In this document: one piece after another, positions 8,663-16,069 of the stretch
Layout of the letters: each line of letters opens with the position of its first letter
Position numbering within the stretch: position 1 is the first letter of the stretch
Assembly (NCBI GenBank): GCA_030057555.1
Contig: JASGUU010000087.1
Coordinates: 1 to 64,000 of the forward strand
DNA from: Bacillota bacterium
GTDB taxonomy: Bacteria > Bacillota > Clostridia > Saccharofermentanales > Fastidiosipilaceae
DNA: 64,000 bases
Direction of reading: 5' to 3'
Notes under the pieces: generated by a model
The model's database searches: none
What the model was told of the DNA's origin: nothing
The model's input: only the letters and a program-made list of their open reading frames with translations
Position numbers and translations under genes: made by a program

Positions 8663-9618
8663 GTTCTTTCCTCCGTCTCCGTATTGCGAATAAAAATATG
8701 CCGGGCATTGCCCTGCCCCATCGAGCGTTCGTCGATCTCGATACCGGGTATCGCACGCATCATCGGCGTCAGTTTCTGATAGCCGTAGTTGCGCGGGTCG
8801 AACGAGGGCCGCACCTTCAGAATCAGCGTTCCGACATCGCCGAGATAGGACCAGCCGTTCTCGTCGGCCAGATCGGCCACACAGTTTTTGACCAGCCGCC
8901 GCGTCGCCTCGTCGATCTTGTGGATCGTGCGCCGCTGCCGCCTCCCCTGCTCCCGCGGGACGGGCGCCCGCTCCTCGCCGGCGGTACCGGAGAGCAGCTG
9001 GCGTTCGGCGGCGGAGGTCGCCGTCGTGATGTTGCGGTTCGGCTTCGCCGCCTGGCTGCTGTCGGCGCTCTGGTTCTGCTTCTCCCCGCCCCGCCCCTGG
9101 CGGCCTGACTGGCCTGAGCTGCGCTCCGCCGGCTGCTGCCGCTCGTCGGCCTCATGCTCATCCTCATCATCTTCGCTGTCGAGAATCTCGAGATAGATGA
9201 ACTTGTCACAGGCGGCGATAAAAGCATTCGGCGTCTTTTCCTCGCCGATGCCGTAGACCAGCTTCCCGGCTTCGCGCAGGCGGGTGGCAAGGCGCGTAAA
9301 ATCGCTGTCGCTGGAAACCAGGCAGAAGGCATCAACCTGATCGCCGTAGAGAATATCCATGGCATCGATGATCAGGGCCGAGTCGGTGGCGTTTTTACCT
9401 GTGGTGTAGCCAAACTGCTGTATCGGGGTCAGGGCATAGTCCAGCAGGACCTTCTTCCACGAGCCCAGATTGGGCCGGGTCCAGTCCCCGTAGATGCGCT
9501 TGATCGTGGGCGTGCCGTAGCGCGCCACCTCCTGCATCATGGCCTTTATATAGTGGCTTGAGATGTTGTCCGCATCTATCAATACGGCCAGCTTGTCGTC
9601 GCGTTTCTCCTCTGCCAT
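8659..9618 (-). CDS. NYN-domain RNase-like protein with C-terminal OST-HTH/LOTUS domain
   Basis: Protein of 319 residues. Residues 8-150 form a NYN (PIN-like) nuclease domain with the acidic set VLIDADNIS near residue 15, NATDSALIIDAMD near 80 and LVSSDSDFTRLATRLRE near 102. These supply the Asp cluster that binds metal. A charged low-complexity linker (about 155-225, rich in E, Q, S and R) leads to a C-terminal block (about 225-315) that resembles the OST-HTH/LOTUS RNA-binding fold. This pairing is common in bacteria and suggests RNA processing or decay, but no substrate can be read from the sequence. It is translationally coupled to the DUF368 gene. Confidence 0.85.
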   Translation of the reverse strand: MAEEKRDDKLAVLIDADNISSHYIKAMMQEVARYGTPTIKRIYGDWTRPNLGSWKKVLLDYALTPIQQFGYTTGKNATDSALIIDAMDILYGDQVDAFCLVSSDSDFTRLATRLREAGKLVYGIGEEKTPNAFIAACDKFIYLEILDSEDDEDEHEADERQQPAERSSGQSGRQGRGGEKQNQSADSSQAAKPNRNITTATSAAERQLLSGTAGEERAPVPREQGRRQRRTIHKIDEATRRLVKNCVADLADENGWSYLGDVGTLILKVRPSFDPRNYGYQKLTPMMRAIPGIEIDERSMGQGNARHIFIRNTETEERT

Positions 9619-9680
9619 CCCTGCCTCGTTTCGTTATGTATTCCTGATACGGCATATTCTACCATCCGCCGCAGCCGGCA

Positions 9681-10337
9681 TCAGCGGGCCAGCCAGCCAC
9701 TCTCCCCCGCCTCGATGACAGCCCTGCCGGCGCTGAGGTTGGTCACGGCGAGGAGGAAGTCCGGAGCCGCCGCGAGGGGCAGCTGAACGGAAACCTCCAC
9801 CGCAGCGGCGAAGTCGCGGTCGATGACTGACACCTTCTCATCGCTGCAGAGCCTCTCGAGCGGACCGTAAAGATCGTAGTCGACGCCAATCCTGTAGTGC
9901 CGGCTCCAGGTCATGGTGACAATGCCGGCCGTCTCAAGAGCGGCGGCGGCACTGTCACCGTAGGCGCGCACAAGTCCGCCCGTGCCGAGCAGAGTCCCGC
10001 CCCAGATGCGGCTGACCACAATGATGAGATCGTCGAGCGTACGGCCCTCGATATGCTGCAGAATCGGCATGGCCCCGGTTCCCGAGGGCTCGCCGTCGTC
10101 GCTCATGCGCTGCAGAAAGTGTCCCGTCCGCCGCCCCGCCCGCCAGGCATAGACGTGATGTACCGCCTCCGGGCGCAGCTCGCGCCGCTCCGTGAGGATC
10201 GCGAGCGCTTCGGCCTCCGTGCTGACCGGCGCGGCAAAAGCGAAGAAAATCGAGCGTTTGCGCTCGATCTCAGCCTCGCCCACACGCGCGATGGTCCGCC
10301 AGTCCGGCGGCAGGATTCCCGCCCGCTCTGACATCAC
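9681..10337 (-). CDS. yigZ: YigZ/IMPACT family protein (UPF0029)
   Basis: Protein of 218 residues, the usual length. The N-terminal UPF0029/IMPACT domain carries the signature blocks EIERKRSIFFAFAAPVS, HHVYAW and DDGEPSGTGAMPIL, followed by SRIWGGTLLGTGGLVRAYG. A C-terminal DUF1949-like ferredoxin-fold domain covers about residues 145-205. Eukaryotic IMPACT modulates translational control, and bacterial YvyE/YigZ function is unresolved. It starts inside the stop of the upstream Nudix-like gene (4-nt overlap). Confidence 0.92.
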   Translation of the reverse strand: MMSERAGILPPDWRTIARVGEAEIERKRSIFFAFAAPVSTEAEALAILTERRELRPEAVHHVYAWRAGRRTGHFLQRMSDDGEPSGTGAMPILQHIEGRTLDDLIIVVSRIWGGTLLGTGGLVRAYGDSAAAALETAGIVTMTWSRHYRIGVDYDLYGPLERLCSDEKVSVIDRDFAAAVEVSVQLPLAAAPDFLLAVTNLSAGRAVIEAGESGWLAR

Positions 10338-10729
10338 TGCACCGGCAGGATCTCGCAGTAGCGCTGGTAGGCAAACATCAAAAGGGACTTCTCCTGGCTG
10401 TAGGTGAGCCTCACCAGCGCCTCCTCAACCGGGAAGAATGAAGCCTGGCCCGCTTCACCCTCGAGCAGCATCAGAAACCAGTCCACTTCGGTCCTGATGG
10501 GCCGCTGCTCGGAGATGGAATAGTGCTCGTAGCTCGTCCGCCCGGCCTGATCCAGAATCCGGGTTTCGACACCCGCCAGACTCCGGACAGCCTCCCGTGC
10601 CACCATGGCCGCCCTGTCGCTGCCTCTGACTTCCGCTTTGGGAAAGATCCATTCCAGGCGTATTGTCTTCATCAGCAGCACCCTGTCGCCGTCAAAGACG
10701 ATGCCTCCGGAACAACTGCGCTGTCGCAT
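10334..10729 (-). CDS. Nudix-fold protein with a degenerate Nudix box
   Basis: Protein of 131 residues with the layout of a short Nudix domain: SCSGGIVFDGDRVLLMKT at the start, WIFPKAEV where WxxPKG normally opens the Nudix helix, and a WFLMLLEGE strand later. The catalytic consensus REUxEExGU is replaced by REAVRSLAGV, so the two metal-binding glutamates are lost and the leading GG/GK is KAE. It is therefore probably not an active hydrolase and may be a ligand-binding or regulatory relative. It is the first gene of the seven-gene minus-strand operon and overlaps yigZ by 4 nt. Confidence 0.7.
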   Translation of the reverse strand: MRQRSCSGGIVFDGDRVLLMKTIRLEWIFPKAEVRGSDRAAMVAREAVRSLAGVETRILDQAGRTSYEHYSISEQRPIRTEVDWFLMLLEGEAGQASFFPVEEALVRLTYSQEKSLLMFAYQRYCEILPVQ

Positions 10730-10876
10730 CCTTCTCCCCCTCTCGTGGGCTCTGAATTGATAGTATCATAGCGCTGAACGGGGCTTTCGCCCTTCCGCCG
10801 CGCCGGGTTCAGGAGAAGCGGTGCCTGACAGGATGCCGGCGTCTTTGCATAACATACTGCCAGGGGGTGGTACGGC

Positions 10877-11509
10877 ATGGCCCTCGATTTCAAGAAGGAA
10901 TACAAAGAGTTTTATCTGCCCGGGAAGCAGCCGCAGATCGTGGATGTTCCGAGGATGCAGTATGTTGCGGTTCGTGGGCAGGGCGACCCCAACGAAGCCG
11001 GCGGCGCCTGGCAGCAGGCTGTCGCCGTGCTTTATGCCGTGGCCTACACCCTGAAAATGAGTTCCAGAAGCGATTATCAGATCGCAGGTTTTTTCGACTA
11101 TGTTGTGCCGCCGCTGGAAGGTTTCTGGTGGCAGGAAGGCATTGCCGGGGTGGACTTAACCGACAAGTCTTCCTTCAACTGGATTGCGGTCATCCGGATG
11201 CCTGACTTTGTCAGCCGGGACGACTTCAACTGGGCCGTCGAAACCGCATCCGCGAAAAAGAAAATGGATTGTTCCGCAGCGGAATATCTGACCATCGATG
11301 AGGGCCTGTGTGTGCAGATCATGCACACAGGTCCCTATGATGAAGAGCCCGCTTCAATACAGCTGATGAATACGTTTCTGGAAGCAAATGGCTATGTCAC
11401 AGATATAGGCGGAAACAGGCGGCACCACGAAATATACCTGTCCGATCCGCGAAGACTGGCACCGGAGAAATGGAAAACAGTGATCAGGTACCCAATACGA
11501 AAGTGCTGA
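10877..11509 (+). CDS. GyrI-like small-molecule-binding domain protein
   Basis: Protein of 210 residues of the stand-alone GyrI-like (SOUL/GyrI) class often annotated as a hypothetical cytosolic protein. The opening FKKEYKEFYLPGKQP and VPRMQYVAVRGQGDPNEAGG are typical, as are WWQEG and the MHTGPYDEEPASI block near residue 155, followed by HHEIYLSDPRR at the end. Family members bind hydrophobic or cationic small molecules, and some have cyclopropanoid-cyclising activity. No DNA-binding domain is present. The gene below starts close to or inside its end, so the pair is probably co-transcribed. Confidence 0.88.
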   Translation: MALDFKKEYKEFYLPGKQPQIVDVPRMQYVAVRGQGDPNEAGGAWQQAVAVLYAVAYTLKMSSRSDYQIAGFFDYVVPPLEGFWWQEGIAGVDLTDKSSFNWIAVIRMPDFVSRDDFNWAVETASAKKKMDCSAAEYLTIDEGLCVQIMHTGPYDEEPASIQLMNTFLEANGYVTDIGGNRRHHEIYLSDPRRLAPEKWKTVIRYPIRKC

Positions 11510-11535
11510 CAAGCAGATCCGACAGGAGAGGCGAA

Positions 11536-12285
11536 GTGAAGATTCTGGACTTCGGTAACAGGTCAAAACCGGTCATCATTCTGATACACGGCTTCCAGAT
11601 GCCCTGGCAGATCTGGGATGTGTACATGGAGCATTACAGGGATGATTTCCATATTCTGGTTCCAGTCATGCCCGGACACGATCCCGATCACCGGGAAGAC
11701 TTTGTCTCTTTCTCCAGAACGGCAGAAGAATTCGAAGACTTTTTTCTCTCCAAATACGGCGGAGAGGTCTTTGCTGTCGCTGCCATGTCCATGGGTGGAG
11801 TTCTGGCTGCGAGATTATGGCTGAACAAGCGCCTGCAGATTCAAAATATGCTTCTCGATGGCACTCCTCTGCTGCCGCTTGGCCATTTTATGGAGAGCGT
11901 CATGCTGTCTTTCTACCTGCGCGTAACCCATAAAGCACAACAGAGAGACAGGAAGACACTGGAGCAGGCTCGACAGCTGTGTCCGGAGAAGAACTTTGCC
12001 GACTTTTTAGCTGTGCTTGATGCGATGACGGATACCACCATACGAAACTGTATCAGAGGGGTGGCAGATTTTCGTCTGCCGGCAGATATCAGCAGCCTGA
12101 AGACCCGGATCTGTTATTTCCACGGAACGAAGCTCAATGAAACCCTCGCCAGAAAAAGCGCGAGGCGTCTCGCGAAGCAGTACAATCATCTTACGATCAG
12201 GCGTTTTAAGGGAAAATCCCATTGTGAAAACATGCTCTTTCACCCACAGGTCATGTTGAAAGAATTCGATGCCTGCCTGTTGTAG
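11536..12285 (+). CDS. Alpha/beta hydrolase
   Basis: An alpha/beta-hydrolase of 249 residues when read from the GTG at 11536, which has AGGAG seven bases upstream. An in-frame ATG at 11470 would add 22 residues but overlap the GyrI-like gene by 40 nt with a poorly spaced ribosome site. IILIHGFQMP is the oxyanion-loop region, and AMSMGG carries the nucleophile Ser with Ala in place of the first Gly of GxSxG. GKSHCENM near the end supplies the catalytic His. The substrate is unknown. Composition is less GC-rich than the core genes, consistent with an accessory region. Confidence 0.8.
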   Translation: MKILDFGNRSKPVIILIHGFQMPWQIWDVYMEHYRDDFHILVPVMPGHDPDHREDFVSFSRTAEEFEDFFLSKYGGEVFAVAAMSMGGVLAARLWLNKRLQIQNMLLDGTPLLPLGHFMESVMLSFYLRVTHKAQQRDRKTLEQARQLCPEKNFADFLAVLDAMTDTTIRNCIRGVADFRLPADISSLKTRICYFHGTKLNETLARKSARRLAKQYNHLTIRRFKGKSHCENMLFHPQVMLKEFDACLL

Positions 12286-12422
12286 GCGCTCACGGACAGA
12301 GAGACATGGCACAGAAACTGCAACTTTCTGCACGGCTGTATGCACGTCAAGAATGTCGGGAAGCAGGTGAGCATGTCAAGAAGACGGCCGGCAATGGGAG
12401 AAAAGCAGCTGGCGGACTTCTG

Positions 12423-12630
12423 GTGGTCAAAACGAGGAGAAATCCAAAAGACAATTTGGATTACTCGCCATCTTGACCACAAACGAACTGTTTCTGGTCA
12501 GGATCGGGAGAAATCCAAAAAATAATTTGGCAACGTTCTCATCTTGACCACAAAGGGCCTGTTTCTGGTCAGGATCGAGAGAAATCCAAAAAAGAATTTG
12601 GCAAAGTCCCCATCTTGACCACAAAGAGAC
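12423..12630 (+). repeat. 71-bp tandem hairpin repeat array, copy 2
   Basis: TTGACCA recurs at 12473, 12544 and 12615, again a period of exactly 71 bp. Two full units and two partial ends carry the same two hairpins as the array at 119-290: TTGACCA/TGGTCA and CCAAA/TTTGG. A partial match to the tail motif (GGCAATGGGAGAA) lies just upstream, near 12390. The array follows the hydrolase gene by about 140 nt and is uninterrupted, so it shows the form the first array had before the intron arrived. Confidence 0.85.
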
Positions 12631-12664
12631 CGCGTACGCTGCTGAGCGGCGTGCAGGCCGCTAC

Positions 12665-12787
12665 GCAGGCCATGGGAGAAGGGATCTTCCAGCTGCCTGC
12701 ATGCCGGCTGCGCGAAAATTTGGCTGTTTCAGGTCTTTGAGGAATGGCTCGGAAAAGGTTTTACCTGTCCCGACAAATATGATGTGC
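12665..12787 (+). repeat. Conserved noncoding tail of the 71-bp-array element, copy 2
   Basis: Homologue of 489-610. The opening hairpin is again 36 nt long (12665-12700). Its outer stem is GCAGGC/GCCTGC, where copy 1 has GCGGGC/GCCCGC, so the third pair changed from G-C to A-T on both sides. The inner GAAG/CTTC is kept. The end motif CCCGACAAAT plus TGATGTGC is also kept. From 12788 to 12900 I see nothing recognisable until the ribosome site of the next gene. Confidence 0.75.
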
Positions 12788-12942
12788 CCCCTGCCCGGCC
12801 GGTTGTATCGCCACAGGCGCAGCATGACCGTTATCATATGAGAAGAACGATGACAGTTCATACAGGAGAAGACGGAAGGACCTTCGATCGAGATCACTTC
12901 AGGAGGTGAACTGCCATACTGAATATCCACTGGCAAATCAGC

Positions 12943-13473
12943 GTGCCCATATTCAAAAACGCGCTCATTCTGAAGCAGTTGGGGATTGCCATCGGAATCC
13001 CTTTTGGCATTGTCGCGCTCTTGCTCGGACTCGCATCGGGCAGAAGCGTCTATGCACTCTATGGACTGGGGCTTCTGGCCGCGCTGCTTTTCTTTACCTG
13101 GCTTTTCATCATGGTGGTCTACCGCGGGAAATACGATGCGGAATTCCAGCTGGATGCGCAGGGCGCAGTCTGCCGCACACGGCTCCGACAGGCAAAGGCG
13201 AGCCGTATCGTAAATGCTCTGGCGGTCATCCTGGGACTGCTCTACGGCAGACCCACCGTGGCGGGCGCGGGCATGCTGGCGACGTCGCGGCAGGAGGCTG
13301 CCATCACATGGAGTCGTATCACGAGAGTCAAATGCAGGCCGAAAGAGCACACCATCCTTCTTCGCGGTGGCTGGATGGAACAACTGGCCCTGTTCTGCAC
13401 GGAGGAAAACTACGCCACGGTCGAACAGGAAGTGCTCGCTCGTACGGCCCACTGTGAAAGGAACGGAAGATGA
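12943..13473 (+). CDS. Two-segment membrane protein with YcxB-like C-terminal domain
   Basis: From the GTG at 12943 this gives 176 residues: two transmembrane segments at about 12-32 and 38-60, then a soluble tail with WSRITRVKCR and LALFCTEENY blocks reminiscent of YcxB or bacterial-PH domains. The strong ribosome site AGGAGGT (12901-12907) is too far from this GTG. In the same frame it faces ATA at 12916 and CTG at 12919, which would add the peptide LNIHWQIS. The true start may therefore be non-AUG or a mutated ATG. The 3' end overlaps the next gene by 4 nt. No function is recognised. Confidence 0.7.
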   Translation: MPIFKNALILKQLGIAIGIPFGIVALLLGLASGRSVYALYGLGLLAALLFFTWLFIMVVYRGKYDAEFQLDAQGAVCRTRLRQAKASRIVNALAVILGLLYGRPTVAGAGMLATSRQEAAITWSRITRVKCRPKEHTILLRGGWMEQLALFCTEENYATVEQEVLARTAHCERNGR

Positions 13474-13808
13474 AGAGATTCAGCCACCTGATGGCGGTCC
13501 TGCTTGTCGTGACACTCGTGCTGACCTCCTGCGGGCTTCTCCCTCCCACACCCGGCAATGACGAGATTCTCGAGGCCATCAGGCTCTCCAACCTGGCCCA
13601 GCCGGAACCGCTGGAACTGGTCTATGAGGAGATGGAGGTTCCCATGCGCTCACCCGGACATGCCGGGGCGGTGCTGTACAACGAGGATAAAAGCATCCAG
13701 ATAAATTACATCATCACGTACGACAGGAAGACAAAGGCGTTTCATGTCGACAGTTTCGAGATGTATCGGCTCGGCGAGGACGGGATGTCCCGAATAGTGG
13801 AGCCATAG
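13470..13808 (+). CDS. Small predicted lipoprotein
   Basis: Protein of 112 residues with a lipoprotein signal peptide: KR near the start, a hydrophobic stretch, and the lipobox LTSC with Cys at residue 21. The mature part of about 90 residues has no family I recognise. It is acidic in the first third and carries paired beta-like segments (SIQINYIITYD, AFHVDSFEMY). It overlaps the upstream membrane-protein gene by ATGA and is presumably co-expressed with it at the cell surface. Confidence 0.75.
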   Translation: MKRFSHLMAVLLVVTLVLTSCGLLPPTPGNDEILEAIRLSNLAQPEPLELVYEEMEVPMRSPGHAGAVLYNEDKSIQINYIITYDRKTKAFHVDSFEMYRLGEDGMSRIVEP

Positions 13809-13974
13809 CAGGGCTTTCCCGACGGGGCATTTCCATGTGGGCTGTCCGGTCAGCCGGTTCAATCCACACTTCCTGCCGCCGGCTCCTTTAGAATTTTGAA
13901 CAAAATCAGCTGTGATTGGGGATTTTTACGCGCCCTTTCGCAGGCATATTTCACGATTGTCAAACGAAACGGGA

Positions 13975-14445
13975 TCAGGATTCCAGGGCTTCCTCCACGA
14001 GAGGCAGCAGAAAGGCGCCGAAATCTTCGGCCAGAGTCTCCAGCAGCTGATATCCGCTGCCATCGTAGCAGCACATGATAACCCGCGGCTCCTGCTCTCG
14101 ATTCAGCATGCTGTAATCCAGAAACGCCAGACAGCCATCGTCACAGTTATAGACCGGAATCCATCGCTCGGGAAGTCCGTATTCACTGCGCTCATGCAGC
14201 GCATAAGCAAGCGAATTACCCTCCAGATCACCTGACGTACTGTCGGGATCGATACCGAAAATTTCACAGCCGAAGAAGGACAGATACCCAAATTTCTCAT
14301 AGAACTGCGTCAACTGCGGAGAGAAGTGCACGCCGAGCATCTGCTCCGCACGGTGGATCTGTTCCGGCGATCGGCCCCCGGCGGTCGTAAAACAGGGACA
14401 GCCGGGTGCCAGTGCCATGGCCCGTTCAAAATCCTGATAGCTCAT
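13975..14445 (-). CDS. SMI1/KNR4 (SUKH) family protein
   Basis: Protein of 156 residues. The SUKH-fold signature is visible: RAEQMLGVHFSPQLTQFYEKFG near residue 32, GCEIFGIDP near 59, and WIPVYNCDDGCLAFLDY near 94, followed by a C-terminal helical segment. SUKH proteins are best known as immunity proteins against contact-dependent or polymorphic toxins, and some act as scaffolds. No toxin or secretion gene lies next to it, so it may be an orphan immunity gene. It converges with the lipoprotein gene across 166 nt of unremarkable sequence. Confidence 0.8.
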   Translation of the reverse strand: MSYQDFERAMALAPGCPCFTTAGGRSPEQIHRAEQMLGVHFSPQLTQFYEKFGYLSFFGCEIFGIDPDSTSGDLEGNSLAYALHERSEYGLPERWIPVYNCDDGCLAFLDYSMLNREQEPRVIMCCYDGSGYQLLETLAEDFGAFLLPLVEEALES

Positions 14446-14511
14446 CGTCTACACCTCACTTTACTGGAATCTCCCAAATGGAGCAGCTGTATTGTCTGCC
14501 GGTTTCGACAC

Positions 14512-14991
14512 TCATTCGATTCCACCCAGCAAATGTATCACCAGACAGCTGGCCAGAAAGGGAATCAGATAGAACAGAGCGGCGGCGAGGCAGCTGCGCA
14601 GCTGCGACTTCTTCTCGTGAAAGGCTCTTCTGGGATTGTTGAAATAGTATAGATCAAGCTCAAGTGGCGGAAATTCATCACCGTAGTACTTATACGCATA
14701 TTTCATGCCATCGACTTCATAGGCATACTTCGCACTGTAGGTGGTCCTGTCATCGTCCTCGTGTGTTCTATGGGACTGTCTGATCCCCCTGGTCACATGG
14801 CCGAGCTCTCTGGCTCTCTGCACCTTTTTATTTACCGGAGGCTTCTGCTTCCTCATATGGATGATTTCGGCAATCATGACCAGGATACCCACCACCAGAC
14901 CTACATAGACCTTCCAGTGGTCTCTCAAAAAGCCCCGGAATCTGTGCCACAGCTCTGCGAACTCGGCGAACACGGCAAACAGCTCGTCCAT
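14512..14991 (-). CDS. DUF3592-like two-segment membrane protein
   Basis: I place the start at the ATG at 14991 (159 residues, beginning MDELFAVFAEF), which has GAGG at good spacing. An in-frame upstream start at 15060 lacks support. A hydrophobic segment at about residues 27-47 and another at about 132-155 flank an outward or inward loop. The loop contains YSAKYAYEVDGMKYAYKYYG, which resembles the beta-hairpin block of DUF3592 proteins. Function is unknown. It sits between the SUKH gene and an FMN-binding protein on the same strand, but gaps of 66 and 122 nt leave operon membership open. Confidence 0.65.
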   Translation of the reverse strand: MDELFAVFAEFAELWHRFRGFLRDHWKVYVGLVVGILVMIAEIIHMRKQKPPVNKKVQRARELGHVTRGIRQSHRTHEDDDRTTYSAKYAYEVDGMKYAYKYYGDEFPPLELDLYYFNNPRRAFHEKKSQLRSCLAAALFYLIPFLASCLVIHLLGGIE

Positions 14992-15113
14992 CCAACACCC
15001 TCTAACGTTCATCATGCAAGCCCGGTTGACCGGAAGATCCTGACTCGCCGGGTTATGCATCCGCGAGTTTAGCAGAGCTGCGTTATGGCCGTGTTAGATG
15101 GTGCACGTCTTCG

Positions 15114-15533
15114 TCATTGTGCAACAGACTGGCGGACCTCATTCCCGGACAGAGCGTCTTCGACAGCCTTCCTGATCGCCACACTCGATACCGTTGCGCC
15201 GGCGATATTGTCTACCTGCAGGCTCTGCCCGGCCAAAATATCGTCTACGATCTTCTCAGCCGCCGAACCCCGACCGTTGAAATGCTCCAGCAGGTCGATC
15301 TTTGTCAGTTTTCCGTTCTGAACCTCTGTCTGAACCACGACCCTGACCGGAAAAATCTCACATGAACCTGTATTTGTACCGTCTTCCAGCCCAGAGAAGT
15401 CCATCTCTCTGACCGGCAGTGCAGCAGCATGGGAGACAATCCTGCCGGCGACAAGCTTAAAAAGAAGAAAACCGACGAGCAGAACGATCACGATTACGAT
15501 GGCCGCTTTTCTGCCTTTACGCATGACCTCCAC
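15114..15533 (-). CDS. FMN-binding domain protein, membrane-anchored
   Basis: Protein of 139 residues (or 136 from the ATG at 15524). One N-terminal transmembrane anchor covers about residues 8-30, then an extracytoplasmic FMN-binding domain ends in DNIAGATVSSVAIRKAVEDAL. This matches the (S)GAT(x)S/T motif in which a Thr carries covalently linked FMN in RnfG/NqrC-type and extracellular flavoproteins. The first Ser of the motif is Ala here. Covalent loading would need an ApbE-type transferase, which is not in the window. Its start overlaps the MarR gene upstream, suggesting that the regulator and flavoprotein are co-transcribed. Confidence 0.8.
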   Translation of the reverse strand: MEVMRKGRKAAIVIVIVLLVGFLLFKLVAGRIVSHAAALPVREMDFSGLEDGTNTGSCEIFPVRVVVQTEVQNGKLTKIDLLEHFNGRGSAAEKIVDDILAGQSLQVDNIAGATVSSVAIRKAVEDALSGNEVRQSVAQ

Positions 15534-15993
15534 CCATCCTTTGCAGTCCCGTGAAGAATTTCGGCATGCAGGAAAACAGCAGATCTATCTCCTCAGCCGT
15601 GAGTTCAGAAAAAAGATGGCGAATCTGGCTGTCGTAATACGCATCCGACCGCGAAAAGTGTTCTGCTGTTTTGGCCGTCAGGAAAATCCCGCAGGCCCTG
15701 CGGTCGCTCTCATCCTGTCGGATCGAAACAAAGGACTTCCTCTCGAGTGCCCTGGCCAGAGTCTTGATGTTCTGCCTCGAGGAGCCCATGATTTCTCCGT
15801 ATCGGGTAAAGGTCCCGCCTTCGGAAATGGAAACCAGAATGAGGAGCATCAGCTGCTTCAGGGTTAGCTCTTCCATGCCGGCGTTGTAGACGGTCTCAAT
15901 CCGGTTGCTTATGACAAAGAGAGAGAAAAACAGGACCGATCTCTTCCCCTCCGTCGTTCGTCCTCTTTGCAAGATGTATTCTTCTATTGTCAT
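15517..15993 (-). CDS. MarR family transcriptional regulator
   Basis: Winged-helix regulator of 158 residues. LTLKQLMLLILVSISE near residue 43 and the recognition region YGEIMGSSRQNIKTLARALERKSFVSIRQDESDRRA carry the MarR pattern, including the DxDRR wing. It shares the intergenic space with the divergent MsbA-type exporter gene, and a perfect 12-bp palindrome lies between them at 16058-16069. It is therefore a likely repressor of itself, of the co-transcribed FMN-binding protein, and possibly of the exporter. Confidence 0.9.
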   Translation of the reverse strand: MTIEEYILQRGRTTEGKRSVLFFSLFVISNRIETVYNAGMEELTLKQLMLLILVSISEGGTFTRYGEIMGSSRQNIKTLARALERKSFVSIRQDESDRRACGIFLTAKTAEHFSRSDAYYDSQIRHLFSELTAEEIDLLFSCMPKFFTGLQRMGGGHA

Positions 15994-16057
15994 TCGCTGT
16001 CTCTCTGCGCTCGAATCGTCCCGCTTCAGGGGGAGCCTCCATGCCTCTCAACATTAG

Positions 16058-16069
16058 GTAATATATTAC
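16058..16069. promoter_or_regulatory. Probable MarR operator
   Basis: GTAATATATTAC is a perfect 12-bp palindrome in an otherwise GC-rich region, placed between the divergent MarR gene (start 15993) and the ABC exporter (start 16211). Its size and AT-rich centre fit MarR-family operators. Confidence 0.7.

Noticed and set aside
12661-13452. 263-codon minus-strand ORF
   Set aside because: It crosses the conserved noncoding tail and the opposite membrane-protein gene. Its sequence resembles no family.
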